Shown here: piece after piece, positions 1 to 7,611 of the stretch
Position numbering within the stretch: position 1 is the stretch's first letter
Layout of the letters: each line of letters begins with the position of its first letter
Assembly: GCA_022711755.1 (NCBI GenBank)
Contig: JAKLEA010000013.1
Coordinates: forward strand, 1 to 64,000
From: Planctomycetota bacterium
GTDB taxonomy: Bacteria > Planctomycetota > Brocadiia > SM23-32 > JAKLEA01
DNA: 64,000 nt
Reading direction: 5' to 3'
The notes under the pieces: model-generated
The model's database searches: none
Seen by the model: only the letters and a program-made list of their open reading frames with translations
Told to the model about the DNA's origin: nothing
Program-made: the position numbers and the translations under genes

Positions 1-1386
1 TTCCTGCTCGGCCAGCCCCGCCTTCACCAGTTCCTCCATGAAGCTCGCCTTGCGCCCGTGTATCGCGTCCTGCCCCGCCTCCCAGCTTCGCCCGATGAGC
101 GCAATCTCCGCCCCCCTGGCCTCCGCCGCCATGTCCGGCGTGATCGGCCTTGCCCCCGACAACGATTCGGAAAGCCCCGGCTCCGCCCTCAGCTTCTCTA
201 AAAGCTCGTTGGCGGCCAGGTCGCATATCCTCAGCTCCTTCCTCTCCCCCGCCCCCGCCTCCCCCACGCCGATGGTCCCGGGAACGGTCTCCGCGCGCCC
301 CAGAAGCGCGACCAGCATGCGCCAGCTCTCAAAGTAATCGAACCGGCTGAAGAGACGGATGACCCGCGAGCGCCCCCGAATGTCCAGCAGGTGATATATC
401 CCCACAAGGAACGAGTTGCCGCGCGCCCCGTGGGTGGCGGGCAGCGAATCCAGCACGGCCAGCCGCACGGGATCGGCTTGCGGCGCGTTCAGAAGGCAGA
501 TCACGTATCGGCGCGGGGCGTCCTCGTCAAGATCAAGCTTCGCGGCGAACGCCTCATCCGCAACCTTGCCCGCCGCATAATCGTCGAAAAGCCTGTCGAA
601 CTCCGCCGCGTTCTCCGGGAGGCGGACCTCCTTCGCCGGCCAGTCCGCCGTCACAATCTCCGCGAAAAGACTCCTCATCCTCCGCCGCGCCTGCGGCTCG
701 ACCTCCGCCCACGTCTGCCGCGTCTTCTCAATCATCGCGTCGAGCTCGAAGACCGGGATATCCATAAAATGGTCAGGGCCTGCTCTTTCATGACAGAATC
801 CATAATCTACAAGTCTCTGACGAAGCATCCTGGCCGCAAAATCACATCGCCGCCCGGGACTCATCGTTTGCTGCATATCCCTCATGGCTGGTTTCGGCGT
901 TTGGTCTGTAAACGATAGTACAAGTAATGATAATGCCTCATAATAGTCGCATCCCATACTCATGTAGTAGACTTGTGCACCGGTCCTGATGGTGTGGGCT
1001 ACGTCAACATAGCAAACCATGCCTCGCAATTCGAATGATTTCATTGCAAAATCGGCGGTAGTAGGGCCATACTTAGAGTGTCTCAACTCGTCCATTAGGA
1101 GTTTGCGCACGATGGGATCGTCCAAGTCAATTCGTAGCCTGACTTCGGCGCTCTTTGTCTCCCACTCTTTGAGTCTCTCGGTCAGGAGTATGCTTTCGGG
1201 CTTCCATGTATAGTTCGCCACCAAGAATTCCCATATCGCGTCAGGATCACAGGACCGATCAGCGGATCGAGCGCCACGCGAATGCGAGAGTACGATTACA
1301 AAAATAAGGAGCAACAGTAACGAACGCCAAGTTCTATTCGAATGAAAATCGGGGACAGCGACCTTATTTCTGCATCCTTCCTTCAC
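1..1386 (-). CDS. Secreted or membrane-anchored protein of unknown function (partial, runs off the left edge)
   Basis: An open frame runs on the minus strand from about 1440 to the window edge with no stop, so the C-terminus is missing. A strongly hydrophobic stretch (about five leucines, then IFVIVL) followed by SRGARSA looks like a signal peptide or anchor. The rest is soluble, charged and helix-rich, with no motif I recognise. Start choice is uncertain. A GTG at 1386 has GGAAGG just upstream. An ATG at 1440 would add 18 residues. The N-terminal coding part overlaps a GGGGACAGCGACC-type repeat (1343-1368), so the native start could lie downstream of it. The frame also predicts the long antisense open frames here. 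Function unknown; coding nature likely from frame length and the signal-like segment. Confidence 0.6.
   Translation of the reverse strand, partial: MKEGCRNKVAVPDFHSNRTWRSLLLLLIFVIVLSHSRGARSADRSCDPDAIWEFLVANYTWKPESILLTERLKEWETKSAEVRLRIDLDDPIVRKLLMDELRHSKYGPTTADFAMKSFELRGMVCYVDVAHTIRTGAQVYYMSMGCDYYEALSLLVLSFTDQTPKPAMRDMQQTMSPGRRCDFAARMLRQRLVDYGFCHERAGPDHFMDIPVFELDAMIEKTRQTWAEVEPQARRRMRSLFAEIVTADWPAKEVRLPENAAEFDRLFDDYAAGKVADEAFAAKLDLDEDAPRRYVICLLNAPQADPVRLAVLDSLPATHGARGNSFLVGIYHLLDIRGRSRVIRLFSRFDYFESWRMLVALLGRAETVPGTIGVGEAGAGERKELRICDLAANELLEKLRAEPGLSESLSGARPITPDMAAEARGAEIALIGRSWEAGQDAIHGRKASFMEELVKAGLAEQE
1343..1368. repeat. Possible REP/RAYT-type intergenic repeat fragment
   Basis: The core GGGGACAGCGACCTTATTT resembles, from memory, short repeats found beside IS200/RAYT-type transposase genes. 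Only one copy is visible in this window and no transposase is near, so this is a weak call. Confidence 0.25.
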
Positions 1387-1474
1387 TTGTCCTTCCGCCT
1401 TTTCTTTTGCCGGGCGGTCCGCGTGTGCGAGGGTGCGCATCGCTTCGAGTCCCCCATACCGCGCTTGAAGGGGA

Positions 1475-2896
1475 TCAGAACGACAACAGCACCTGCCAGA
1501 TGTACATGTTTCCGAGGCCGTCATTCTCCTCCCATATCCGTTTCACAATCGCCTCATCGCCGGAGATCGGCGGCATGCCGGATTTCTTCTCCTGCCAGGG
1601 GGTGCAGACGCCGGGGGCGCGCCTTGTCCCCCGTCCGAACTTCAGCGCCGCGGTCGTCTGCGGCTCCAACGCGCGGGCAGGCGGCGCCGAATGGCCGTCC
1701 GAGTAGACGCCGTATTCGCGGGTGAAGTCCGTCATCGCCCGGATGTTCTCGACCTTCGCGTCGTTCTGCACGATGGCCGACGCGTCCATGACGTAGCCGC
1801 CGTCCCTGGCGACGCCGTCAATGATCTTCCTGCACGCGTCGCGCACCTGTTGTTCCGTGCCATATCCCAGCAGGACATTGGGCAATCCGCCGGACAGGCA
1901 GAATTTGTCCCCGAACCTGCGATGCGCCTTGAAGATGTCGCCCTGATCAACGTGATATACGATGCTGCGGTCGGGCAACTCAGCGAAGGAGTCGAGGTGA
2001 TGGTCCCAGTTTCCCTCGGCATAGAAGAGGGTTTGCCGTCCATTACGCCATAGCTCCTGGACGATCGGCTTCATGGTCGGCCAGTAGATGTTGTTGAAGG
2101 TCTGGGGGTTCACGAACGGCACGCAACCCCGGTGCATCCAGTATCCGATGGGCGCCATGCCCGTCGGGTCGCTGCTGCCGAGGGCGACGTTAAAGAGATG
2201 CGGCGCTAGGGCTTCGCAGGCGGCAAGGACCTTCTTCGGGCGGTTCTGAAGGTCGTCCAGCAGGCCGAGGTAGCCCCGCAGTTTGTCTGCGATGATGTCC
2301 ATCGGGGCCTTCAGGATTCCTGCGATGGCGGAGGCTGTTCCGGATTCCTCCCGGAGCCGCCGGGCCTGATCGCCGAAGGCCATGAAGTACTTCAGCATCG
2401 CCATGCCGCCCTTGAGGAAGGACAGGTTGTTCTCAAAGGTTGCCGGTGCGCCGATCTCGGACACCGGAGCCGCCACGCGCGGAAGCCAGACGTTGAAGAG
2501 GTAGCCCGTCGGGTCCTCGATCAACTGGTCGTATTCGTCGGGCCGCATCCAGGCGTTGTTCTCTGCCGGCTCGATGTACTGGAAGCCGGTCTGCGGCGGG
2601 ATTTCAACGCCGGGCGCGGCGTAGTATTTCAGCCCGATTGCCTGCGCAAGCCCCGTCCAGACGTAGACCATGTTGCCGACAACGGCGTCCCAGTCGAAGT
2701 CCGCGGCGCATTTGCGAGCCGCAGCGAAGGCCAGTTCGTAGTCCTGCGTCACCTCCTGGCAGGTGTATCCGGCGTATTTTGCGGTGAACTCCGCAACGAA
2801 CGGGCGTATCGGGACGCGGTCGGGCTTCTCATTGCGCAACGCCGTCGTGTAACGCCCCAGGCGTTCCAGGTACAGTTGCTCCATATTTGCCGCCAT
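1475..2896 (-). CDS. Uroporphyrinogen decarboxylase (URO-D) family protein
   Basis: About 473 residues of the URO-D/corrinoid-methyltransferase superfamily. The N-terminal KPDRVPIRP segment is the usual family opening, and the body has the expected barrel pattern with HVDQGD and SGGLPN near the C-terminal strands. True HemE is about 350 residues. This longer form is typical of MtaA-like or uncharacterised URO-D paralogues that handle methylated cofactors or aromatic ethers, so haem synthesis should not be assumed. Start set at the ATG at 2896, preceded by GAGAGGAG at good spacing; a longer frame to 2935 runs into a palindromic repeat (2909-3002). That repeat supplies part of the ribosome-binding site. 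No corrinoid protein or MtrH-like partner is adjacent. Confidence 0.8.
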   Translation of the reverse strand: MAANMEQLYLERLGRYTTALRNEKPDRVPIRPFVAEFTAKYAGYTCQEVTQDYELAFAAARKCAADFDWDAVVGNMVYVWTGLAQAIGLKYYAAPGVEIPPQTGFQYIEPAENNAWMRPDEYDQLIEDPTGYLFNVWLPRVAAPVSEIGAPATFENNLSFLKGGMAMLKYFMAFGDQARRLREESGTASAIAGILKAPMDIIADKLRGYLGLLDDLQNRPKKVLAACEALAPHLFNVALGSSDPTGMAPIGYWMHRGCVPFVNPQTFNNIYWPTMKPIVQELWRNGRQTLFYAEGNWDHHLDSFAELPDRSIVYHVDQGDIFKAHRRFGDKFCLSGGLPNVLLGYGTEQQVRDACRKIIDGVARDGGYVMDASAIVQNDAKVENIRAMTDFTREYGVYSDGHSAPPARALEPQTTAALKFGRGTRRAPGVCTPWQEKKSGMPPISGDEAIVKRIWEENDGLGNMYIWQVLLSF

Positions 2897-2908
2897 TGCC
2901 GTTTCTCC

Positions 2909-3002
2909 TCTCAGAGCGTGTATGAAAAGGAGCATTCCGCTTTCGGCGCGGTCCGCGTGGGTTCAAAGAACCCATCCTGCATGTTGCGCCATTTCATACA
3001 CG
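2909..3002 (-). repeat. Cloverleaf-type palindromic repeat, copy A (minus orientation, shortened)
   Basis: Ends are an 11-bp perfect inverted repeat, CGTGTATGAAA (2917-2927) and TTTCATACACG (2992-3002). Inside is a hairpin TGGGTTC-aaa-GAACCCA (2958-2974) next to a CGCGGACC-like arm. Read on the minus strand it aligns with copies B (16229) and C (30032) but lacks their second GGTTCG/CGAACC hairpin. It lies directly in the 5' leader of the URO-D gene. Confidence 0.7.
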
Positions 3003-3062
3003 ATTTCAAACAAACGGTCTATGTTCGCGTTATCTCATGCCCATCGGGAAACGTCAATCGAA

Positions 3063-5576
3063 TCAAGGGGCTGCCGGGGCCGGGGCCTCGACCTTCTTCA
3101 CCTTGATTCCGTAGAACTCGCAGAGCTGGAGCTTTCTGCGCGGCTGGATTTCCTCTTTCCAAGCCTCCTTCAGCGCGAGGTAGCTTGATTGAAGTTCCGC
3201 CGCGATTTCGGCCTCCGCCAGCCATTCCACCTTGCCGCTTGCCCGCAGAACGTGGCGCCCATCCTCGAAAACCCCCTTGCGGGTGTAGGCGATGATGCAA
3301 TCGCGCGGCGGAGAGATCGGGACGTTGCCCACGAAGTCGTAGCTGAGCATTATGTTCTTCTGCCCGCGCGTCGGCGTTGCGTCGGCCGGACTCTTGAAAA
3401 CGGCGTCGTTCTTGGCGCAGTCCGGGGAGAGGTCCTCAAGCCGGAACGGGTACTTGCCGCCGTTCTTGCTAATGTAAATCTTCAGCGCAAGGCCGATCTG
3501 GTTCAGGTTATTCAGATCGCTTGTCTTCTGCGCCTCCTTGCGGGCCTTGACGATCGAGGGGATCGCCAGCGCCGTCATGACCGGCAGGCTGGGATTGCTG
3601 AGGTTGAAGGTAATCATCCCGGCCGGAACCGGTCCGATGGGAGAGAAGTTATGCCAGCAGACGCCGTCCTTGTCCGCCGTCCATGTCGCCACGCTGCCGA
3701 AGCATTTCTCCTTCAGCGCGGCCTCATCCGGGAAACGTCCGGGGTTGACAAGCTGCATGTCCTCCCACTTTATCTGCGCCCCGGTCTTCTTGAGTTTGGC
3801 GGCGACGCCCTGTGCCAATCCGGGGCCGCCGCTCTTGGCCTCCTCGTAGCGGCTGTATTCCTGCGCGTTCAGAAGCAACTGGAGAACCTGCAAGTCCTCG
3901 GCGATGAACTGGCTGACGTCCACGTATGATATTGACGTGTAAGTCTTTGGAACGAAACGCGCAACGCGCTTGAAGTCGCTGTTGTTCGTCACGTTGTCCC
4001 CAGCCTTGCGCTTGCCGTCGTTTGACGCGGCGTCAAGGACGGTTCGGGCGGAGAACCCGGTGTAAAGCTGCGAGGTCGTGACGATGAAGTTCGGCCAGAG
4101 GGAGGACATCGGGCCGTCAAAGCAGTATTGCGTGTCCCTCTTGCGGATGATCTTCAAAACCTTTGCGACGGGCTGGCGGTCCGGCGGGGCCTGCGCGTTT
4201 ATGCGCTCGCACAGCCCGTCAAGCCCCTGCTTGAGGTTCTTGTCGAATGTCGTCCGGTCCTTGACGGCCAGGCAGAGCGTGGGGATTGCGGAAATGCCGC
4301 CCGGAGCCTCCTGACGCCTGTAGTAGACGTAGTAATCCCCCAGATACGCGAACAGGTCTTCCTTCAACTTGACTTTCAGGTAGGAGTCGGGTGTGCCCAG
4401 CAAACCCATTACGACGCCACCCTCCAGTTGCGGCAGTTTTGTCGCGAAGGTTCGTATCCCGTCGTGCAGGGCGGGCCAGTTGACGTAACCAGCCTTGAAG
4501 GATGACGCGCTTTTCGGCACCACCATAAGCGCTTCATTGGGACAGGTCTTCCCGCCGAGCATGGCCAGGATGCCTTCGCGCGGTTCCGGGGCGTGGAGAT
4601 AGACGCCGGTCTGAATTCCCTTGTCGTGGCAGGCGAAGGCGATAACGGCGGCGTCCATCTTGCCGAAGCCCATGCCGTCCATCATCTTCTGCCCCAGGTC
4701 CGCGCCGCGTCCCGCCTTCTGCATGGCGGTCGCGAAGAAGTATTCCTTCAGGAAAGGACGCGGGTCCATGTAGAGCCACATTTCACCGGCAGCGTCGCCC
4801 AATTGCTTCCTGGCCTGGGAGTAGACGGCTTTGTCCGCAAAACCGCCGGTCTTCTTATCGAGGCGATTCATGGCCTCCGTGTGCTTGTTGATCGAACCGG
4901 ACTTGCCCAGCGTGATCAGCAGCGTGCTCTGGCGGATGGAGGCCACCATTTCCTCAAAATAGGGATAATCGGGATTGGGAGGAAGCGGGATTTTATACGG
5001 CGGCATGGTCTCCAACTGCGGCGCCATGTCCCTGAGCATCTGCGGCGGGATCTGGTCGAGGCTTATGGTCGCGGCGACCTGCGGCCCCTTGCCTTTCATT
5101 TTCGCCATGGCGACTTCCCTGATCTGCGGCTCGAAGATCTTGATGAACTGCATCGGATCCTTGGGCCGGACGATGACGTAGAGCATCGGGGAGAACGCCG
5201 TTCCGAGGCCGGGGCTTTCGACGGCCAGTCCGAATTCGCCTTTTAGAAGGTCCGTTGTCTCGATGTTCGAGGGCAGACCGCCGGTGATGCCCTTGTCTAT
5301 CTCGCGGAAGATGTCCTTCACCAGCTTGATCGTCGGGGCGAAGGTAAGCTGAACCTCGGGATCGCTGTATAGATCGTAAAGGAAGGTGTTCTTGTAGCGC
5401 GCGAAGGCGGCGTCGCCATCCGGGATGAAGACGGCGAACATGGCCTCCGGAGGAAAGGCTCTTTCCGCGGCGATGCTTCCCAGGGGAACCTCGGCCCGCG
5501 ACGAACCGACGAGCGCCCAGAGAAGGCACGCCATTAACTGACAGAGTCCAAGAACACGGTTTTTCCTGTTCGGCAT
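3063..5576 (-). CDS. Secreted DUF3352-like protein with a C-terminal pseudopilin-like segment
   Basis: 837 residues. The N-terminus (MPNRKNR, then a Leu/Ala-rich core ending SSRAE) is a signal peptide, so export is expected. The long middle part has repeated substrate-free-looking alpha/beta blocks, similar in style to large exported DUF3352-type proteins. From about residue 654, LPVMTALAIPSIVKARKEAQ followed by LNNLNQIGLALKIY resembles the type II pseudopilin/DUF1559 block common in PVC bacteria, but it is internal rather than N-terminal, so it cannot act as a normal prepilin signal. Start at 5576 has GAGGG upstream and gives a clean signal peptide; the open frame continues to 5666. A possible promoter lies at 5670-5698. 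Function unknown. Confidence 0.75.
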   Translation of the reverse strand: MPNRKNRVLGLCQLMACLLWALVGSSRAEVPLGSIAAERAFPPEAMFAVFIPDGDAAFARYKNTFLYDLYSDPEVQLTFAPTIKLVKDIFREIDKGITGGLPSNIETTDLLKGEFGLAVESPGLGTAFSPMLYVIVRPKDPMQFIKIFEPQIREVAMAKMKGKGPQVAATISLDQIPPQMLRDMAPQLETMPPYKIPLPPNPDYPYFEEMVASIRQSTLLITLGKSGSINKHTEAMNRLDKKTGGFADKAVYSQARKQLGDAAGEMWLYMDPRPFLKEYFFATAMQKAGRGADLGQKMMDGMGFGKMDAAVIAFACHDKGIQTGVYLHAPEPREGILAMLGGKTCPNEALMVVPKSASSFKAGYVNWPALHDGIRTFATKLPQLEGGVVMGLLGTPDSYLKVKLKEDLFAYLGDYYVYYRRQEAPGGISAIPTLCLAVKDRTTFDKNLKQGLDGLCERINAQAPPDRQPVAKVLKIIRKRDTQYCFDGPMSSLWPNFIVTTSQLYTGFSARTVLDAASNDGKRKAGDNVTNNSDFKRVARFVPKTYTSISYVDVSQFIAEDLQVLQLLLNAQEYSRYEEAKSGGPGLAQGVAAKLKKTGAQIKWEDMQLVNPGRFPDEAALKEKCFGSVATWTADKDGVCWHNFSPIGPVPAGMITFNLSNPSLPVMTALAIPSIVKARKEAQKTSDLNNLNQIGLALKIYISKNGGKYPFRLEDLSPDCAKNDAVFKSPADATPTRGQKNIMLSYDFVGNVPISPPRDCIIAYTRKGVFEDGRHVLRASGKVEWLAEAEIAAELQSSYLALKEAWKEEIQPRRKLQLCEFYGIKVKKVEAPAPAAP

Positions 5577-6023
5577 TTCCAATCGTCCCTCTTCAAAAGT
5601 GGAAGGAAACCGGCCGACACAAAGACGCCCTCGCGCGTCACGGCGACACCCCCCAAACTTCATCATTTAAATGTATCAGCCATTTCACTGTGACTCAAGC
5701 CAAACATGATCCGCGCGCTGTAATGATCGGATCTATTAAAACTCAATAATAAGGAAGCGTCAGCGCATAATTCCCGATCCTCTCCTCGTATCCGGCATAG
5801 CGCCGGCTAACAGCATCCGCCTTACGCACAAGTGTGTATTCGTGTTCTCCCGCTTCACATGCAGTTCTCTGATTGGGAAAGCGTCTATGCGTTCCCGGGC
5901 GCTGTGTAACTATATATCTTTTATGCATTGTCTTCCGTATCCTCTCTGTGGCAGGATAAAATAATCAAATCTGGTTTGGACGCCTTGATCTTCCGCCGTT
6001 TGTTCGCATGAAGGAAATCCGAC
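5577..6023. other. Intergenic spacer between divergent genes
   Basis: About 450 bases, richer in A+T than its surroundings. It holds the putative minus-strand promoter at 5670-5698. A 61-codon minus-strand frame (5743-5928) has no convincing ribosome-binding site and no recognisable motif. Nothing else seen. Confidence 0.5.
5670..5698 (-). promoter_or_regulatory. Putative sigma-70 promoter for the DUF3352-like gene
   Basis: On the minus strand TTGAGT (5698-5693) is followed by 17 bases and TACATT (5675-5670). Each box matches four of six consensus positions. It would give a leader of roughly 85 bases before the ATG at 5576. Confidence 0.4.
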
Positions 6024-7577
6024 ATGATTCGACAGTCATCGTTCGGCGTCGCTTCAATAGCCCATATGAAGTCGCAACGCCGACTGCGTCTTGCGGCGGC
6101 GATTGTGGCATTTGCGTGTTATCTGTCCGCGCCGATCCCGGCCGCGGGAGTCAGAACCCATTCTGAAATGGGGTATCGAGCGGTAGTCAAGAACTTCGAT
6201 CAGGCGGAGGAAATGCTTCCCGGCCTCGGATCCTTTTTCCAGGGGGACGGGATTTGGAGCGCATTCTTTTCCGGATGCTCGTTTCCGGACTGGGGATATG
6301 ACGGGGGGCTGAATCCCGACGCCTCGGAATATTCCCACTGGGGGCCTTTCCGGGAGCGTTACGTGAAACTGCTCAAAGAACGCTTCCCACCGCCCTGGGA
6401 CGAGAAGGAGCGAATGCACGTCGCCTTCTTTTTTGGAAGCCTTGTTCATTGCGTGACCGACATCCCGTGGCACTTCAACCACGACGGCCACCGCGCCTTC
6501 GAGGGGTTGGCCAAGGAGAAGGACGGGTCGGACGCCGACGTTACGGGGGACATTTTCCTGCAAATGGATCATAAGCTGCCTGTTGACGTGATCCGATTCT
6601 GGTGGCCGCGCGGCATGGTGTTGGACACATTTGCCCTTCAGGACAAGCTGAAGGTAACACCCGAACAACTTGAAAAAGGATTCAAGAAGCTCCAAGCTGC
6701 GCACGCGGCAAGCCGCGCGGCGGCGAAGATGACGGGCTGGCATTTCAAGTCGCGGCATCCGTGGTGCGCGGAACATTATGAGGACTACTATTACGGCGGC
6801 GTCGAGCACGGCGCGGCGCTTGCCGCCATGTGGATCAAACGCTACTACGCCGAACTCAACGGATGGCATTATTATCAGCAGATGCCGGTCTACGGAATCG
6901 GCGCGCCGGATTACGTTCCATACACGGGTTGCGCGGACGCCGCGATCTCAAGCGCCGATCCGGACAGCAATGCCGGGGGCGAGCCGTTCCTGTCCGTCGG
7001 CGGGCGAGGGGCGGCCGCGGAGCGGCGCGCGCTGATACGCTTTGACGTGTCGGACATTCCGGCCGGCGCGAAGATACGCTCCGCTAAGCTCTGGCTGTAT
7101 CAGGACGCCGCGACGCCGGACGCCGGCGGGGAGATTGCAGTGGCGGCGTTCGGCATGGACCGCCCCTGGCAGGCCGGAAAGGGCAGGAGCGACGAGGTGA
7201 CGGGAACCGACGGGGTTCCGGCTGCGGAGGGGGACGTCACATGGCGGACGGCAATGGAAGGCGGCGTTCCGGTAAAGTCCGGCGACTGCTGCGCCGGCGT
7301 GGGATGTTCACAGGATGCCGGGCAGGTTGCCGTAGCCAAAATTCCGGCTGAAACTCCATCGGCGCGATGGCGTTGCTGGGACGTTACCGAAATGGCCCGG
7401 GGATGGATCGAATGTCCGGACGCGAATAACGGTCTGGTTCTCATGGCCGTGGCCGGGGAGGGCGTGGTCCGGTTCTATTCCTCCGACGCATTCAAGGAGC
7501 AGGCGGACGGCTTCGGCGGCGGCGCAAGGATCGCCGGAAGGCCGACGTTAATAATCGTGCCTGAGATGCGGGATTGA
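6024..7577 (+). CDS. Secreted zinc-dependent phospholipase C-like protein with C-terminal DNRLRE/CBM96-like domain
   Basis: 517 residues. After a signal peptide (hydrophobic AAAIVAFACYLSAPIPAAG, about 22-41) comes a zinc-dependent phospholipase C-like domain (about 45-290). It has RTHSEMGYRAV, FPDWGY, then LVHCVTDIPWHF, the spaced His/Asp ligands expected of the family. Residues about 305-515 look like a DNRLRE/CBM96 beta-sandwich, with RALIRFDVSDIPAGA and a late WDVTEMARGW block. These modules are common on secreted proteins of PVC bacteria and may bind polysaccharide or serve as surface modules. Start 6024 has AAGGAA upstream; an internal ATG at 6066 would give a shorter signal peptide. The substrate is unknown: true phospholipase activity is inferred from the fold only. 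It converges with the next gene across 34 bases. Confidence 0.75.
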   Translation: MIRQSSFGVASIAHMKSQRRLRLAAAIVAFACYLSAPIPAAGVRTHSEMGYRAVVKNFDQAEEMLPGLGSFFQGDGIWSAFFSGCSFPDWGYDGGLNPDASEYSHWGPFRERYVKLLKERFPPPWDEKERMHVAFFFGSLVHCVTDIPWHFNHDGHRAFEGLAKEKDGSDADVTGDIFLQMDHKLPVDVIRFWWPRGMVLDTFALQDKLKVTPEQLEKGFKKLQAAHAASRAAAKMTGWHFKSRHPWCAEHYEDYYYGGVEHGAALAAMWIKRYYAELNGWHYYQQMPVYGIGAPDYVPYTGCADAAISSADPDSNAGGEPFLSVGGRGAAAERRALIRFDVSDIPAGAKIRSAKLWLYQDAATPDAGGEIAVAAFGMDRPWQAGKGRSDEVTGTDGVPAAEGDVTWRTAMEGGVPVKSGDCCAGVGCSQDAGQVAVAKIPAETPSARWRCWDVTEMARGWIECPDANNGLVLMAVAGEGVVRFYSSDAFKEQADGFGGGARIAGRPTLIIVPEMRD

Positions 7578-7611
7578 CGCATCGCGCATCGCAGGATGAA
7601 TATTCCCGCCG

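Noticed and set aside
5743..5928. 61-codon minus-strand open frame
   Set aside because: No recognisable motif, poor ribosome-binding site and no partner; kept only as a note.
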